The position numbers and the translations under genes were made by a program. This document shows positions 51,796 to 60,403 of a stretch of 64,000 nt of DNA, piece after piece. Origin of the DNA: Bacillus sp. FJAT-26390 (GTDB lineage Bacteria > Bacillota > Bacilli > Paenibacillales > Paenibacillaceae). Where the stretch lies: NCBI RefSeq assembly GCF_001682865.1, contig NZ_MAQX01000001.1, positions 1,059,290 to 1,123,289 on the forward strand, read 5' to 3'. The stretch's first letter is position 1. Each line of letters opens with the position of its first letter. The notes beneath the pieces are model-generated. The model saw only the letters and a list, made by a program, of their open reading frames with translations, was not told the DNA's origin and did no database searches.

Positions 51796-54636
51796 TTAAC
51801 GCAGCATGTGCGAAATGGCTGCACTTAGTTTGCCGGGTAAATAAGGCTTCACTAAAAATTCCTTAATTCCCCATTGCGCGGCCTTCTCTTTCTCCTCAAA
51901 AGCGCTGGAAATAATGATTGGCTTGTTCAGGAGCACATCTGATTTTTTGATTTTGCCGATAATATCCCAGCCCGTTATTCCTGGCTCAAGCATAAGATCG
52001 ATCACAACAATATCCGGATTGAGTTGCTCGATCGCTTCTATTGCTTTTTTGCCCTCAGTGAACAGATGGACTTGATAGCCGCTGGATCGCAATTCATCGC
52101 TAAGCAAGGCTGATAAGTTATGATCGTTCTCGATTAACATTACATGAATGGAAGATTCGGTGACCGAAAGCTCCCGCTGTTCCTCGTTTGGCAGCTGTAC
52201 TTGCTGTTCCGCAATTGGTATGGTAACGACAAACGTGCTTCCTTGGCCAAACTCAGAATGAACCTCAATGCTGCCATTATGTCTAGTGACAATCTCTTTG
52301 ACGATCGCTAGCCCCAGTCCCGTGCCGCCGATTTCTCTCCGGTCCGAGTTGTCAACTCGGTAAAACTTATTAAATAGATTCGGCAGCGCATCCTTAGGAA
52401 TGCCAAGCCCCTGATCTTCTAATCGAATGACGATATTTTGATCTTTAATGCCGCTAAATATTTTGATTTCACCGCCGTTAGGCGAATATTTGACTGCATT
52501 GCTTAGCAAGTTAATAAATACCTGCTGCATTTTGTCGCGGTCAGCGACAACAATCGCTTCTTGTGCTTCATCTTGCCACGTAATTTGATGCTGGTCAGTT
52601 GCCATTCGCTGCATATCAATAACTTCTTTAATTAATGGCGTTAAATGAATGCGTTTGAGTTCATAGGTTTGCTTACCGGACTCCATCCTTTGCAAATCGA
52701 GGAAGTCATTAATTAATGTCGTTAAACGTCTTGCTTCCTGATGAATGGTCGTCACGTATTTTCTTTGGCGTTCCGGCTTAAGCTCACGATGCAGCAGAAG
52801 CTCAGCAAAACCCAGCACGCTGGCGAGCGGAGTCCGCAGCTCATGACTTACCGTGCTGACGAATTCGGACTTCATCCGATCAACCTCATATTCCTTCGTA
52901 ATATCGCGATGAACAAGCAATAAACCAAATTTTTCACCGTTGCGATACAAAGGCTCGCAATAAATTTGAATAAATCTTCTTTCCGGCTCCGTAATCTCGT
53001 AATTAATGCTGTGCTGTCCATTTAAATGACCATGTGTTAGGAGCGCATCCATAAATTGAAGAAGCGGCTCCGAATCCACAATCGAGGATTGGATGAGCGA
53101 TTTAAATTGACCGAATGGCAAATGAATCGACTCTTCATCCTGATTGAAAAATCCGAAAATCTCCGACATTTTACGATTGATTTGCAGCGTCGTTCCATCC
53201 AAATCTACATACTGTATGCCTTCCTGAATCGTGTTCAGCATATCGCTCGTCATTAGCCGCTGCTTCTCGGATTGCTCATATAATTGCAGCTTATCGAAGG
53301 CGAGCGAGACCTGCGTCATCATGCCAACGATTTCATCCTCTTCCTGCTTCGCAATCGCCCGGTTCACTTTCGTAATAACCAGGCAGGCCACCATCTCTTC
53401 GCCGGCGTTTAAAATAGGCAAGATCAGATCGGTTGCCCGCATCTGCTCCTTATGATAGCCTTGTTCAGCGAACGAACATTCCCGAACCATGCTGTACGAC
53501 TGCTTCGTCTGGGCTGCGCGCACCACGATGCCCTCATCAATGCTAGCAATAAATTGTAAGGCAGCTGCCTCGGAAATACCGACAGCAGCATAATGATGCT
53601 CCCTGTTCATCATGACAATCAAGCCCTTATCGGACTCCGTAATGGCAACAATGTTTGAAATAATGCTCTGCAGCAGCTCTTGCTGATCAAGCGTATTGGA
53701 GAGAGATTGCACAAGTTGATTGCGCTTCTCCAAATACTTCTCGTTTTGTTCCATTAGACCAACCGCGCACTGCAGCTCCTCCTGCTGTGCCTGAAGCTCG
53801 TCCTGCTGCGCGATCAGCTCCTCATTCTGAGCTAGCAGCTCTTCCTCTTTACTTTGAATTTGGGTCATCATGCTTTGGAACGTGCGCGAAAGCTCGCCAA
53901 GCTCATCCTCTCTCGACAAATCATCGAGCTCAATATGTTCTCCTTCTGCAAAGCGGCGAGCATGCAAAGTCAGCTTATTTAGCGGCACTCCGATATCGGT
54001 AGCGACCTTCCTTGTGATGAACAACGATAAAATGAGAATGAGAATGATATAACCAATAAATAATAAGGCTTGGAAGGAGAGGCTTTGAATGAGCTTATCG
54101 CTTTTCTCCTCGCTGATTAGCCGGGCTTGCGTCTCAAAATCACGGGAATAGCTAATAAGCTTATTGACGGGATTGTCTTCTCCCGCCGATACAAATACGC
54201 GAAGCGCTGCGTAATCCTCGGCCTTGGACAGCTCAATCGCTTTTGGCAATAAGTTTTGGAAGTAATTCGTGAAGAAGGATTCGATATTTTTCATAACCTC
54301 TTTTTCCGATGCGCTAAGCGGGAACTTCTTGATTTCATCCAAAGCTTTGTCCAGCAATGCCTTTTCGCTAAAAATTTGCTTGTATTCAAAATCCGATAAA
54401 TAAACGTAATAGCCGCGTGCTCGCAAAATAATTTCATTGGAATGATCCGCAACTTGCGAGACAAGCTCCTGCTTCATCCTCATCTGAGAGGTTTTGGCTT
54501 GATAGTCTCTTAAAATCGAAACGGTGCTGAGCAGCACAAAAATAGCACCAACCAAAATGAGCGTTAATGCAATAATCATCATCGACATATAACGTCGCGT
54601 TATGCTTTTTTTGTAATAATGCCGAAGCTTAGCCAC
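51796..54636 (-). CDS. Hybrid sensor histidine kinase with extracytoplasmic sensor, HAMP, GAF, PAS and REC
   Basis: A 946-residue membrane kinase. Two transmembrane helices (about 17-39 and 190-210) bound a roughly 150-residue helical extracytoplasmic sensor. HAMP follows (about 210-265), then a Gln/Glu-rich coiled coil (EELLAQNEELIAQQDELQ and repeats, about 265-300), GAF-like (about 310-455), PAS (about 465-585), HisKA with SEFVSTVSHELRTPLASVLG, HATPase with NLLSNAVKYSPNGG and GGTGLGLAIVKEI, and a C-terminal receiver (about 830-946, phospho-Asp in VVIDLMLEPG). The GTG start overlaps the upstream REC gene by 8 bp. Signal unknown. Confidence 0.9.
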   Translation of the reverse strand: MAKLRHYYKKSITRRYMSMMIIALTLILVGAIFVLLSTVSILRDYQAKTSQMRMKQELVSQVADHSNEIILRARGYYVYLSDFEYKQIFSEKALLDKALDEIKKFPLSASEKEVMKNIESFFTNYFQNLLPKAIELSKAEDYAALRVFVSAGEDNPVNKLISYSRDFETQARLISEEKSDKLIQSLSFQALLFIGYIILILILSLFITRKVATDIGVPLNKLTLHARRFAEGEHIELDDLSREDELGELSRTFQSMMTQIQSKEEELLAQNEELIAQQDELQAQQEELQCAVGLMEQNEKYLEKRNQLVQSLSNTLDQQELLQSIISNIVAITESDKGLIVMMNREHHYAAVGISEAAALQFIASIDEGIVVRAAQTKQSYSMVRECSFAEQGYHKEQMRATDLILPILNAGEEMVACLVITKVNRAIAKQEEDEIVGMMTQVSLAFDKLQLYEQSEKQRLMTSDMLNTIQEGIQYVDLDGTTLQINRKMSEIFGFFNQDEESIHLPFGQFKSLIQSSIVDSEPLLQFMDALLTHGHLNGQHSINYEITEPERRFIQIYCEPLYRNGEKFGLLLVHRDITKEYEVDRMKSEFVSTVSHELRTPLASVLGFAELLLHRELKPERQRKYVTTIHQEARRLTTLINDFLDLQRMESGKQTYELKRIHLTPLIKEVIDMQRMATDQHQITWQDEAQEAIVVADRDKMQQVFINLLSNAVKYSPNGGEIKIFSGIKDQNIVIRLEDQGLGIPKDALPNLFNKFYRVDNSDRREIGGTGLGLAIVKEIVTRHNGSIEVHSEFGQGSTFVVTIPIAEQQVQLPNEEQRELSVTESSIHVMLIENDHNLSALLSDELRSSGYQVHLFTEGKKAIEAIEQLNPDIVVIDLMLEPGITGWDIIGKIKKSDVLLNKPIIISSAFEEKEKAAQWGIKEFLVKPYLPGKLSAAISHMLR

Positions 54637-54994
54637 GAAGCATCTCCTCTACCTTGTCGATCAGCTCTAATGGACTAAAAGGTTTGGACATGAATCCGTC
54701 GGCGCCAGCTAGGCGTACCTTCTCCTGCTCGGCTTGCTGGCTTTTGGCAGAGAGCATTAATATTTTGGATTGCAACCGTTCTTCAAGCTGCCGCGTTTTT
54801 TCGATAACTTCAATTCCCGTCATTTTTGGCATCATGTAATCGAGAATAATCAAGTCAAAATCGGTTGCCTTAATTTTCTCCAATGCTTCTTCCCCATCTG
54901 CTGCTTCCTCAAGCGAGTATCCCTCGTCTTCGAGCGTATCCATGATCAGCATGCGCAGTATAGGTTCATCTTCTGCAATTAATAATGATTTCAT
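54629..54994 (-). CDS. Stand-alone response regulator (single REC domain)
   Basis: A 121-residue CheY-like receiver. EDEP at the acidic pocket, phospho-Asp in LIILDYMMPKMTG and the Lys in SKPFSPLELI are all present. No output domain. It may act as a phosphate shuttle between the hybrid kinase and HPt protein encoded just downstream, or act by protein interaction. GGAGG precedes the ATG. First gene of the three-gene signalling operon. Confidence 0.92.
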   Translation of the reverse strand: MKSLLIAEDEPILRMLIMDTLEDEGYSLEEAADGEEALEKIKATDFDLIILDYMMPKMTGIEVIEKTRQLEERLQSKILMLSAKSQQAEQEKVRLAGADGFMSKPFSPLELIDKVEEMLRG

Positions 54995-55136
54995 TTTCTA
55001 ATCCTCCACTGCTATGTACTCGTATGTTTCTTTCGACATGTTATGTCATAAAACTACATCGTAACTATTCGACATTCGACAATAAAATCCTTTATTATTA
55101 GCGGTTTTAATGAGGTTTAAGGCTATATTGGCAATA

Positions 55137-55182
55137 AAAAAACATAGAAGCAGTGCCCTTCAAGCGGCCTGCTTCTATGTTT
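55137..55182 (-). terminator. Intrinsic terminator of the HTH gene
   Basis: AAAACATAGAAGCAG and its complement form a 15-bp stem with a 15-nt loop, followed by seven T on the minus strand. Confidence 0.85.
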
Positions 55183-55190
55183 TCTGCTCT

Positions 55191-55457
55191 TCAGCGTGCT
55201 TTAACAATTATTTTGCGTATACTCTCACCCGACAAATGGTATTTTCGCTCCAGATCAGCAACGGTCCAGCCATTCGAGTAATAAAGAAAGATCTCCTTAT
55301 TACGCTCGGCCAGCAGCTTCCGTGTTCCGCTGACCTCACCCCAATGCGCGCGTTTCTCAGCAGCTTTTGGAACGTAAATCAAATCCCCTTGGATGTATTT
55401 TTGCAGTTCCATTAATAAACTAGGGGGAAGCACATCTCTCCCATTTTTGTAGTTCAC
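55191..55457 (-). CDS. CD3324/Mor-like small HTH protein
   Basis: An 88-residue protein with a C-terminal helix-turn-helix (WTVADLERKYHLSGESIRKII) and an N-terminal part containing LPPSLLMELQKYIQGDLIYVPK, the layout of the CD3324 family of small Mor-transcription-activator-like regulators common in Bacillales and Clostridia. The GTG start at 55457 has GAGGAGG 9 bp upstream. A 33-codon frame with its own RBS overlaps its start. Targets unknown. Confidence 0.75.
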   Translation of the reverse strand: MNYKNGRDVLPPSLLMELQKYIQGDLIYVPKAAEKRAHWGEVSGTRKLLAERNKEIFLYYSNGWTVADLERKYHLSGESIRKIIVKAR

Positions 55458-55521
55458 AATAAACGTCCTCCTCGTACAGGCTCAGCTTGATTAGGTTATT
55501 CGTTCCTTTGTTCATCAACAT
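55420..55521 (-). CDS. Possible 33-residue peptide overlapping the HTH gene start
   Basis: ATG at 55521, with GGAGG 8 bp upstream, opens 33 codons (GTNNLIKLSLYEEDVYCELQ in the middle) that end at 55420 inside the HTH gene, in another frame. It could be a leader peptide that couples or regulates translation of the HTH protein. Evidence is limited to RBS and position; it could be chance. Confidence 0.3.
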   Translation of the reverse strand: MLMNKGTNNLIKLSLYEEDVYCELQKWERCASP

Positions 55522-55567
55522 CTTTCCTGCCTCCCTTCGATTTTTGGTAAACCCTGTGCATGTCAGA

Positions 55568-55605
55568 AACAAAAAAAGCTATGGATGCCTTAACTCCCAT
55601 AGAAG
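55568..55605 (-). terminator. Intrinsic terminator
   Basis: CTATGG and CCATAG arms around a 12-nt loop are followed by a T run on the minus strand. It lies downstream of the structured element at 55707-55800 and upstream of the HTH gene, so it isolates the latter from read-through. Confidence 0.65.
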
Positions 55606-55706
55606 CTTCTTTCACGATGACACTCTATAAGTATATTGTAAGCATTTACAGATGACAAGAAATGTTTAACAATATTTCCATTTAAGTTATGTGCGTTATT
55701 TATATT

Positions 55707-55800
55707 TATAAAAAGGAGACCTTGCGGTCTCCTCCATCAGGGTGATCTCCGTTTAAACGGAGATCACCTCCATGTTGTTAATCAAATCGATCAGCTCCTT
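55707..55800 (-). ncRNA. Structured minus-strand leader-like element with 10-codon frame, perfect palindrome and terminator
   Basis: Read on the minus strand: an AAAGGAG site, then a TTG-started 10-codon frame (55785-55753, encoding MINNMEVISV), then a perfect 28-bp palindrome at 55768-55741 that buries the anti-Shine-Dalgarno-complementary sequence GGAGGTGATC, then the terminator GGAGACC-GCAA-GGTCTCC-TTTTT (55732-55710). It may be the end of the Cof gene transcript, a separate small RNA or an attenuator. The 55458-55904 interval holds no other convincing gene. Confidence 0.4.
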
Positions 55801-55904
55801 TCCTTATCATTTGTCGGCCCGACTTCATCAGTATATACCGTCTGCCGCTTCCCCTGAAAGTGTAAGAACATTTATAAATAAACTTTACCAAAGTAGTCTG
55901 AGAC

Positions 55905-56684
55905 CTAGCTCTTCAGCAAGCCCAGCATTTTCAAGCCATGCATAATCCCATCCTCCGTAACATCCTTCGTTACGTAACGAGCCGCTCGCTTTACTTCGTC
56001 AGACGCATTGCCCATCGCAACGCTATGATGGACGTATTGCAGCATTTCGAGATCGTTGACCCCATCGCCAAAAGCATATACATCCTCATTTTTGAATCCT
56101 GCACGTTCAATAATCGCTTGGATGCCTCTGGCCTTTGAGCCGCCAGGCGGCAGCAAATCACTTCCGTACAGATGCCAGCGAATAAATCCGAGCTCAGAGA
56201 AGTTTTCTTTGTAGTAGCCCTCATCCTCTTCCTTGCAATAAAGCAGGCATTGATAAATCTCTTTTCCAATGTAATAATCCGGATCCAATGGCGGAAGCTT
56301 TAACTTTAAGGCTTCATCGCTGTCATCCGAATACGCGGTTTGGTCCGTGCTTGACCGCATTCCATCTGGCGTCATATATACGAGTGGATGCTTGTTCGCT
56401 ATCGAGATGCGGGAAAGCTCGGCTAAGCGTGCGGGTTCTATCGCATGGCTATATACCACTTCATCGTTATAGACGACGTAAGAGCCATTAAAGCTCACGT
56501 AAGAATGGATGTTAAGCGCTTCGCTTATTGGCTTCAGCATAAACGGACCCCTGCCTGTCGCAATCACGATGTCATGGCCAGCCTCTCTCAATTCCGCAAT
56601 CGCTTGCTCCGTTGATGCAGGAATTTTTTTCGCATGATCAACCAATGTCCCGTCTATATCAAAAAAAACCAGCTTCTTTGTCAT
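55905..56684 (-). CDS. Cof-type HAD-superfamily phosphatase
   Basis: A 259-residue hydrolase of the Cof/YbiV (HAD IIB) group. Motif I FFDIDGTLVD carries the nucleophile Asp; motif II is IVIATGRG; the Lys is in GGSKARGIQAI; motif IV is AFGDGVNDLEML. The C2B cap is inserted between motifs II and III. These enzymes dephosphorylate sugar phosphates, FMN or pyridoxal phosphate. GAGG lies about 10 bp before the ATG. It is transcribed in the same direction as the sigma-factor gene upstream, from which it is separated by a terminator. Confidence 0.88.
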   Translation of the reverse strand: MTKKLVFFDIDGTLVDHAKKIPASTEQAIAELREAGHDIVIATGRGPFMLKPISEALNIHSYVSFNGSYVVYNDEVVYSHAIEPARLAELSRISIANKHPLVYMTPDGMRSSTDQTAYSDDSDEALKLKLPPLDPDYYIGKEIYQCLLYCKEEDEGYYKENFSELGFIRWHLYGSDLLPPGGSKARGIQAIIERAGFKNEDVYAFGDGVNDLEMLQYVHHSVAMGNASDEVKRAARYVTKDVTEDGIMHGLKMLGLLKS

Positions 56685-56762
56685 AAGTTTTTTGCCTCAA
56701 TCCTATTGTCTTTCCTTTTATTATAGCCCATAGGCGGAAGGCGCGTCACATTCGGAAAAACA

Positions 56763-56799
56763 AAATAAACCAACGCCAATCGGCATCGGTTTATTTGAT
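56763..56799 (-). terminator. Intrinsic terminator of the sigma-factor gene
   Basis: AAATAAACC and GGTTTATTT arms with an inner GCCGATTGGC helix, followed by TTTGTTTTT on the minus strand. Confidence 0.75.
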
Positions 56800-56810
56800 T
56801 AGAACAAAAC

Positions 56811-57554
56811 TTATGCAGCCATCTGAACGCTGTAATGGCTTCTAGCTTGGACAAGGGTCTGTTGTTTGCGGCTGACGGCTTGCAGCCTGCGGTTTTGGAC
56901 GATTCCCGTAATGATAGCGGTGTCTGTAACATCACGCTGCGCTAGCTCGACGAGCAGTTCCAGATCGCCTGTCTGATAAGCCATTGCCATCTCTCTCAGC
57001 AGAAAACCCCTATCCTCAACCACTTTGAAATCCTGTGAATCGGATGCCAGCTCGCCCCTAACCGCGTGCAAGGCCTCCCTCGCACGATGAAGCGCTGCTT
57101 TGATCGCTCCAGTAGTCGTATGCAGCAGCTCAGCCGTTTCTGCAATTGAATAATCCAAAGCATCCCGCAGCAGAAATACGGTTCGCTGGAGTGGCGATAA
57201 GTGGCGCATGAGCGCAAGAAGAGCTTCCTCTAGCCCCAATGTGCTTGTATCTGGCTTTGATTCCTCTTGCATATCTTGTTTGATGATACGTTCATAGTGG
57301 TTCTGCCGTCGTATTTGGTCGATCCAAGTATTTTTAGCAATTCGCAGCAATAATGCTTCAGGGTTTGTATGCGCGGTATCGGAATGGATTGCGGCCCGCA
57401 TTCCTTTGAGCCATGTGTCCTGGGCTAAATCCTCAGCATCCCACTTTGATCCTGTAAGCGACAAGCAATACCGAAGGACGCTTTCCTGCAGCTTCTGGGT
57501 GCGCTCTTCGGTGTTTTGTTGTTTCGTATTTTGATTTGTATTCGCAACAATCAT
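56811..57554 (-). CDS. ECF-like sigma-70-family sigma factor
   Basis: A 247-residue sigma factor. Region 2 includes DAEDLAQDTWLKGMRA and ALLLRIAKNTWIDQIRRQ; region 4 includes LSPLQRTVFLLRDALDYSIAETAELLHTTTGAIKAALHRAREAL. About 70 residues follow region 4, longer than in minimal ECF factors, and may be regulatory. No anti-sigma gene is adjacent. A GGAGG-type RBS precedes the ATG. It is divergent from clpP; the inverted repeat between them might be a shared control site. Confidence 0.82.
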   Translation of the reverse strand: MIVANTNQNTKQQNTEERTQKLQESVLRYCLSLTGSKWDAEDLAQDTWLKGMRAAIHSDTAHTNPEALLLRIAKNTWIDQIRRQNHYERIIKQDMQEESKPDTSTLGLEEALLALMRHLSPLQRTVFLLRDALDYSIAETAELLHTTTGAIKAALHRAREALHAVRGELASDSQDFKVVEDRGFLLREMAMAYQTGDLELLVELAQRDVTDTAIITGIVQNRRLQAVSRKQQTLVQARSHYSVQMAA

Positions 57555-57637
57555 CTCATCCTGCCTCCTCAGCTCTATCCCGCCTTACGCTAGGTAAAGG
57601 GAGTTCTCCTTACTTTAGTAAACGAATGAAGCTACTT

Positions 57638-57679
57638 AAAGGATACGCGATATTAAAAATATTTTCACCCGTATCCTTT
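57638..57679. promoter_or_regulatory. Inverted repeat between sigma-factor and clpP genes
   Basis: Perfect 10-bp arms AAAGGATACG (57638-57647) and CGTATCCTTT (57670-57679) are separated by 22 bp of AT-rich DNA. It is not a CtsR box. Position in the divergent promoter region suggests an operator or paired promoter elements. Confidence 0.4.
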
Positions 57680-57735
57680 GGCGGCAGCTAATCGTTTACA
57701 AGTCGTAAGCATCCAAAACCATGCAGGAGGTTAAA

Positions 57736-58323
57736 ATGATGAGTAATTATGTTCCTTATGTAGTAGAGCAATCGAGCCGAGGCGAAAGGTCATACGATAT
57801 TTATTCCAGGCTGCTAAGAGATCGAATTGTGTTCTTGGGCTCGGCCATTGACGATAACGTTGCTAATAGCATCATCGCCCAATTATTGTTTCTAACGGCG
57901 GAAGACCCAGGCAAAGAAATATCGATGTACATCAACAGTCCTGGCGGTTCCACATCGGCCGGCTTCGCTATCCTGGATACGATGCAATTCGTGAAGCCGC
58001 CCGTGCATACGATTTGTACCGGCTTTGCCGCTTCCTTCGCGGCTATCCTCTTGCTCGCTGGCGAGAAAGGACATCGCTCCGCTCTGCCAAACAGTGAAAT
58101 CATGATCCATCAGCCGCATGGCGGCGTTCAAGGCCAAGCCAGCGACATAGCGATCAGTGCCAATCGGATATTGAACATTCGGGCTAAATTAAATCAGATC
58201 TCTGCCGAGAAAACCGGCCAGCCTTTAGAAAAAATCGAAAAGGACATGGATCGGGACTATTTTATGACTTCGGAGGAAGCGCTCGAATACGGAATCATCG
58301 ACAAGGTGATTACATCGATGTAG
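57736..58323 (+). CDS. clpP: ClpP-family ATP-dependent protease proteolytic subunit (paralogue)
   Basis: A 195-residue serine peptidase that forms tetradecameric barrels and works with Clp ATPases. Aligned with Bacillus ClpP, the triad is Ser100 ([11 protein letters not shown]), His125 (MIHQPHGG) and Asp174 (DMDRDYF). The segment after the Ser is FAA instead of the usual MGA, and several other positions differ, so this looks like a second ClpP rather than the housekeeping copy. AGGAGG lies just before the ATG at 57736 (ATG at 57739 is also possible). There is no propeptide. Its 3' end overlaps the converging reductase gene by 14 bp. Confidence 0.88.
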   Translation: MMSNYVPYVVEQSSRGERSYDIYSRLLRDRIVFLGSAIDDNVANSIIAQLLFLTAEDPGKEISMYINSPGGSTSAGFAILDTMQFVKPPVHTICTGFAASFAAILLLAGEKGHRSALPNSEIMIHQPHGGVQGQASDIAISANRILNIRAKLNQISAEKTGQPLEKIEKDMDRDYFMTSEEALEYGIIDKVITSM

Positions 58324-59212
58324 CGATTAAGCTTTTATGAATCCAAATGGCGGCTTGACTGCCGTCTCCCATCGCTATGGTTACCATCTCGGAGTGGGCG
58401 GCGACATCTCCAGCCGCCCATACATTCCTCACGCTTGTGAGCTTCGTTCGCGGATCAACAATGATATGCTTATTGTCCATTAGCTCTACGCCAAGCTGCT
58501 TCGCAAAACCAGAGCGCACTTCGTTGCCGCCGAATGCGACAAAACATCGCTCGCAAGCTAATGTTGAACCATCTTCCAACACAATGCCATTGAACTGCGC
58601 CTGCTCTGCATTCACCGATTGGATCGCTTGTTCTATGTATGGAATGCCTTTGTCCGCTAGTAGATCGAGCAGTTCACGATCGACCGGTGAACGTTCATGA
58701 TTGATATAGATCAGATCCGAGGTCCAATGTGTAAGCGTGAGCGCCATGCGCGCACCGGCATTTCCTGCTCCCAGCACTAACGTTTGTTGATCTGCTACCT
58801 CATATCCATCACAATCCGGACAAATATAGGCGCTGATCCCTAAGCAAGGGATTAGCTCGGGGAAACTCGGAATTCGGTCCTTCACGCCTGTAGCAATCAA
58901 CAGCCTTTTACAGCGAAAACTTACCTCATCAGCCGTGTGCAGCAACAGGCCGTCTTCCGCTTTCTCTGCACGGACAACAACTGCTTTAATGAAATGAATG
59001 CCCAACTGCTCAGCCTGTTGTCTCCCTAACGCGAGAAGCTCGGCACCTCCAATTCCAATTGGAAAACCGATCAGGTTATGATAGCTTCTGCACATCGTTG
59101 ATCGTCCTTCGGCTGCGTCAATGACAGCTACGTTATGACGATATCTTCCTAGTTGGATAGCCGCTTGCAAGCCCGCAAACCCACCGCCTACAATTATACA
59201 GTCATATTGCAT
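58310..59212 (-). CDS. Thioredoxin-reductase-like FAD/NAD(P) oxidoreductase
   Basis: A 300-residue two-domain flavoprotein. The FAD motif is [20 protein letters not shown], the redox pair CPDC lies in [13 protein letters not shown], the NAD(P) motif is [16 protein letters not shown], and the C-terminal FAD contact is [14 protein letters not shown]. This is the layout of TrxB and of TrxB-like reductases such as those acting on bacillithiol disulfide or ferredoxin; the second family motif (GGNEV for GGHRR-type NADPH residues) is unusual. CAGGAGGAG precedes the ATG at 59212. The 3' end overlaps clpP in convergent orientation. Confidence 0.83.
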   Translation of the reverse strand: MQYDCIIVGGGFAGLQAAIQLGRYRHNVAVIDAAEGRSTMCRSYHNLIGFPIGIGGAELLALGRQQAEQLGIHFIKAVVVRAEKAEDGLLLHTADEVSFRCKRLLIATGVKDRIPSFPELIPCLGISAYICPDCDGYEVADQQTLVLGAGNAGARMALTLTHWTSDLIYINHERSPVDRELLDLLADKGIPYIEQAIQSVNAEQAQFNGIVLEDGSTLACERCFVAFGGNEVRSGFAKQLGVELMDNKHIIVDPRTKLTSVRNVWAAGDVAAHSEMVTIAMGDGSQAAIWIHKSLIATSM

Positions 59213-59308
59213 GGTTGCTCCTCCTGCCAAGCCAGCATTTGTATGCACGATCGAATGATTATTTATTATTGTTGGAATTAGCCCTTGTTATTCAATCCAT
59301 AGGATCAA

Positions 59309-59351
59309 AAAAAAGCCAGCTGCTCTTGTGAAAAGAGCAAGCTGGCTTTCT
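59309..59351 (-). terminator. Intrinsic terminator of the EamA gene
   Basis: AAAGCCAGCTTGCTCTT pairs with AGAGCAGCTGGCTTT (one bulge) on the minus strand, followed by a T run. Confidence 0.85.
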
Positions 59352-59354
59352 TAT

Positions 59355-60296
59355 TCATTGAAGGCTTAGTTTTCTTCTTCGTTTCAACAGCTCCGGAAGC
59401 GCAATGCCTACGAGGACGACAATTACGCCGGTCCATTGCAAGGCGCTCACATGCTCATTAAGGACGAACGAGGAAAGCAGCACCGCTACCGGAAGCTCCG
59501 AAGCGCCAAGTATGCCTGCCATTCCCTCGCCAATATGAGGCACTCCTACTGCGAATAGTACAGGCGGAATAAAAGCGCCGAACATGCCGAGCAGGAAACC
59601 GTAGAGCATCAAATCTCCAAAGATGAGGCCATTAAACAAAAACGCCGGCGGGAATAATATAAACACAAGTACCATGCCGCCTGTGATCATCCATACGCTG
59701 CGATAAGCCGGATGTACGGCAGGAACGGCTTTGCCGCTGAATAAAATGAACAAGGAATAACTTACAGCTGACAGGAGGCCTAACACAACGCCCATTATAT
59801 TGAACTTGCCTGTTCCTTGCTCGATAATGCCGGCGGCTAGCATCGTTCCGCCAAATAAGATGGCTATCGTGAAAAACATGATGCCGTTAGGACGCTTCTT
59901 CTGGCTTACCGCTTGAATCAGTACGCCGATCCACGTGAATTGGAATAATAAAATGATTGCTAATGAGGCCGGAATGTATCGAAGCGACTGGTAATACAGC
60001 AGGCCGGTAATCGCCGTCGGCATCCCGGCTGCCATTAAGATTAGACGGTGCTTCCACGTCAGCTTCGTCATCGTTTTTGGAGCCGCTCCGACTTCATTGC
60101 GTGTGCTTGCTCCCCTGCCTCGCTTCTCGCGCCATTTCATAAAGAGCGCAAGCGCCCACGCTAGAATAAAGCCCGTCAGCAGCTGGCTGCCGACAACTTC
60201 GCCTAATTTATAGCCATCCCCATAAGCAAGAACGACGATCGTTGATAAGATGCCGTAGCTTGCAGCCCCTAAAAATACCGATAAAATATATTTCAT
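59355..60296 (-). CDS. EamA/DMT-superfamily transporter under a purine riboswitch
   Basis: A 313-residue membrane protein with ten transmembrane helices in two EamA repeats. The first opens with YILSVFLGAASYGILSTIVV; the second has GKFNIMGVVLGLLSAVSYSLFILFSG. DMT carriers export metabolites or amino acids. ATG at 60296 follows GAGGGG at a slightly long distance. The 5' leader holds a guanine-type purine aptamer joined to a terminator in an activating layout, so this protein may export a purine base or a toxic analogue, as PbuE does for adenine (inference). Confidence 0.82.
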   Translation of the reverse strand: MKYILSVFLGAASYGILSTIVVLAYGDGYKLGEVVGSQLLTGFILAWALALFMKWREKRGRGASTRNEVGAAPKTMTKLTWKHRLILMAAGMPTAITGLLYYQSLRYIPASLAIILLFQFTWIGVLIQAVSQKKRPNGIMFFTIAILFGGTMLAAGIIEQGTGKFNIMGVVLGLLSAVSYSLFILFSGKAVPAVHPAYRSVWMITGGMVLVFILFPPAFLFNGLIFGDLMLYGFLLGMFGAFIPPVLFAVGVPHIGEGMAGILGASELPVAVLLSSFVLNEHVSALQWTGVIVVLVGIALPELLKRRRKLSLQ

Positions 60297-60343
60297 CTGT
60301 CTAAATTCCCCTCTCTGCTTGTTGTAAATCGTCATATAAACAC

Positions 60344-60403
60344 AAAAAAATCCTAACGACGAATATAGGATCATTCGCAAATGATCACATATTCGTAGTT
60401 AGG
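60344..60403 (-). terminator. Riboswitch-controlled intrinsic terminator
   Basis: On the minus strand, CCTAAC-x-ACGAATAT pairs with ATATTCGT-x-GTTAGG, capped by an inner ATCATT/AATGAT helix and followed by ATTTTTTT. Its 5' arm contains the 3' strand of aptamer helix P1, so ligand-stabilised P1 prevents terminator formation. Confidence 0.82.

Noticed and set aside
55741..55785. Holin-like type I toxin (MEVISV start resembles txpA-type peptides)
   Set aside because: The frame stops after 10 codons and no hydrophobic segment follows in any frame, so a toxin is not supported.
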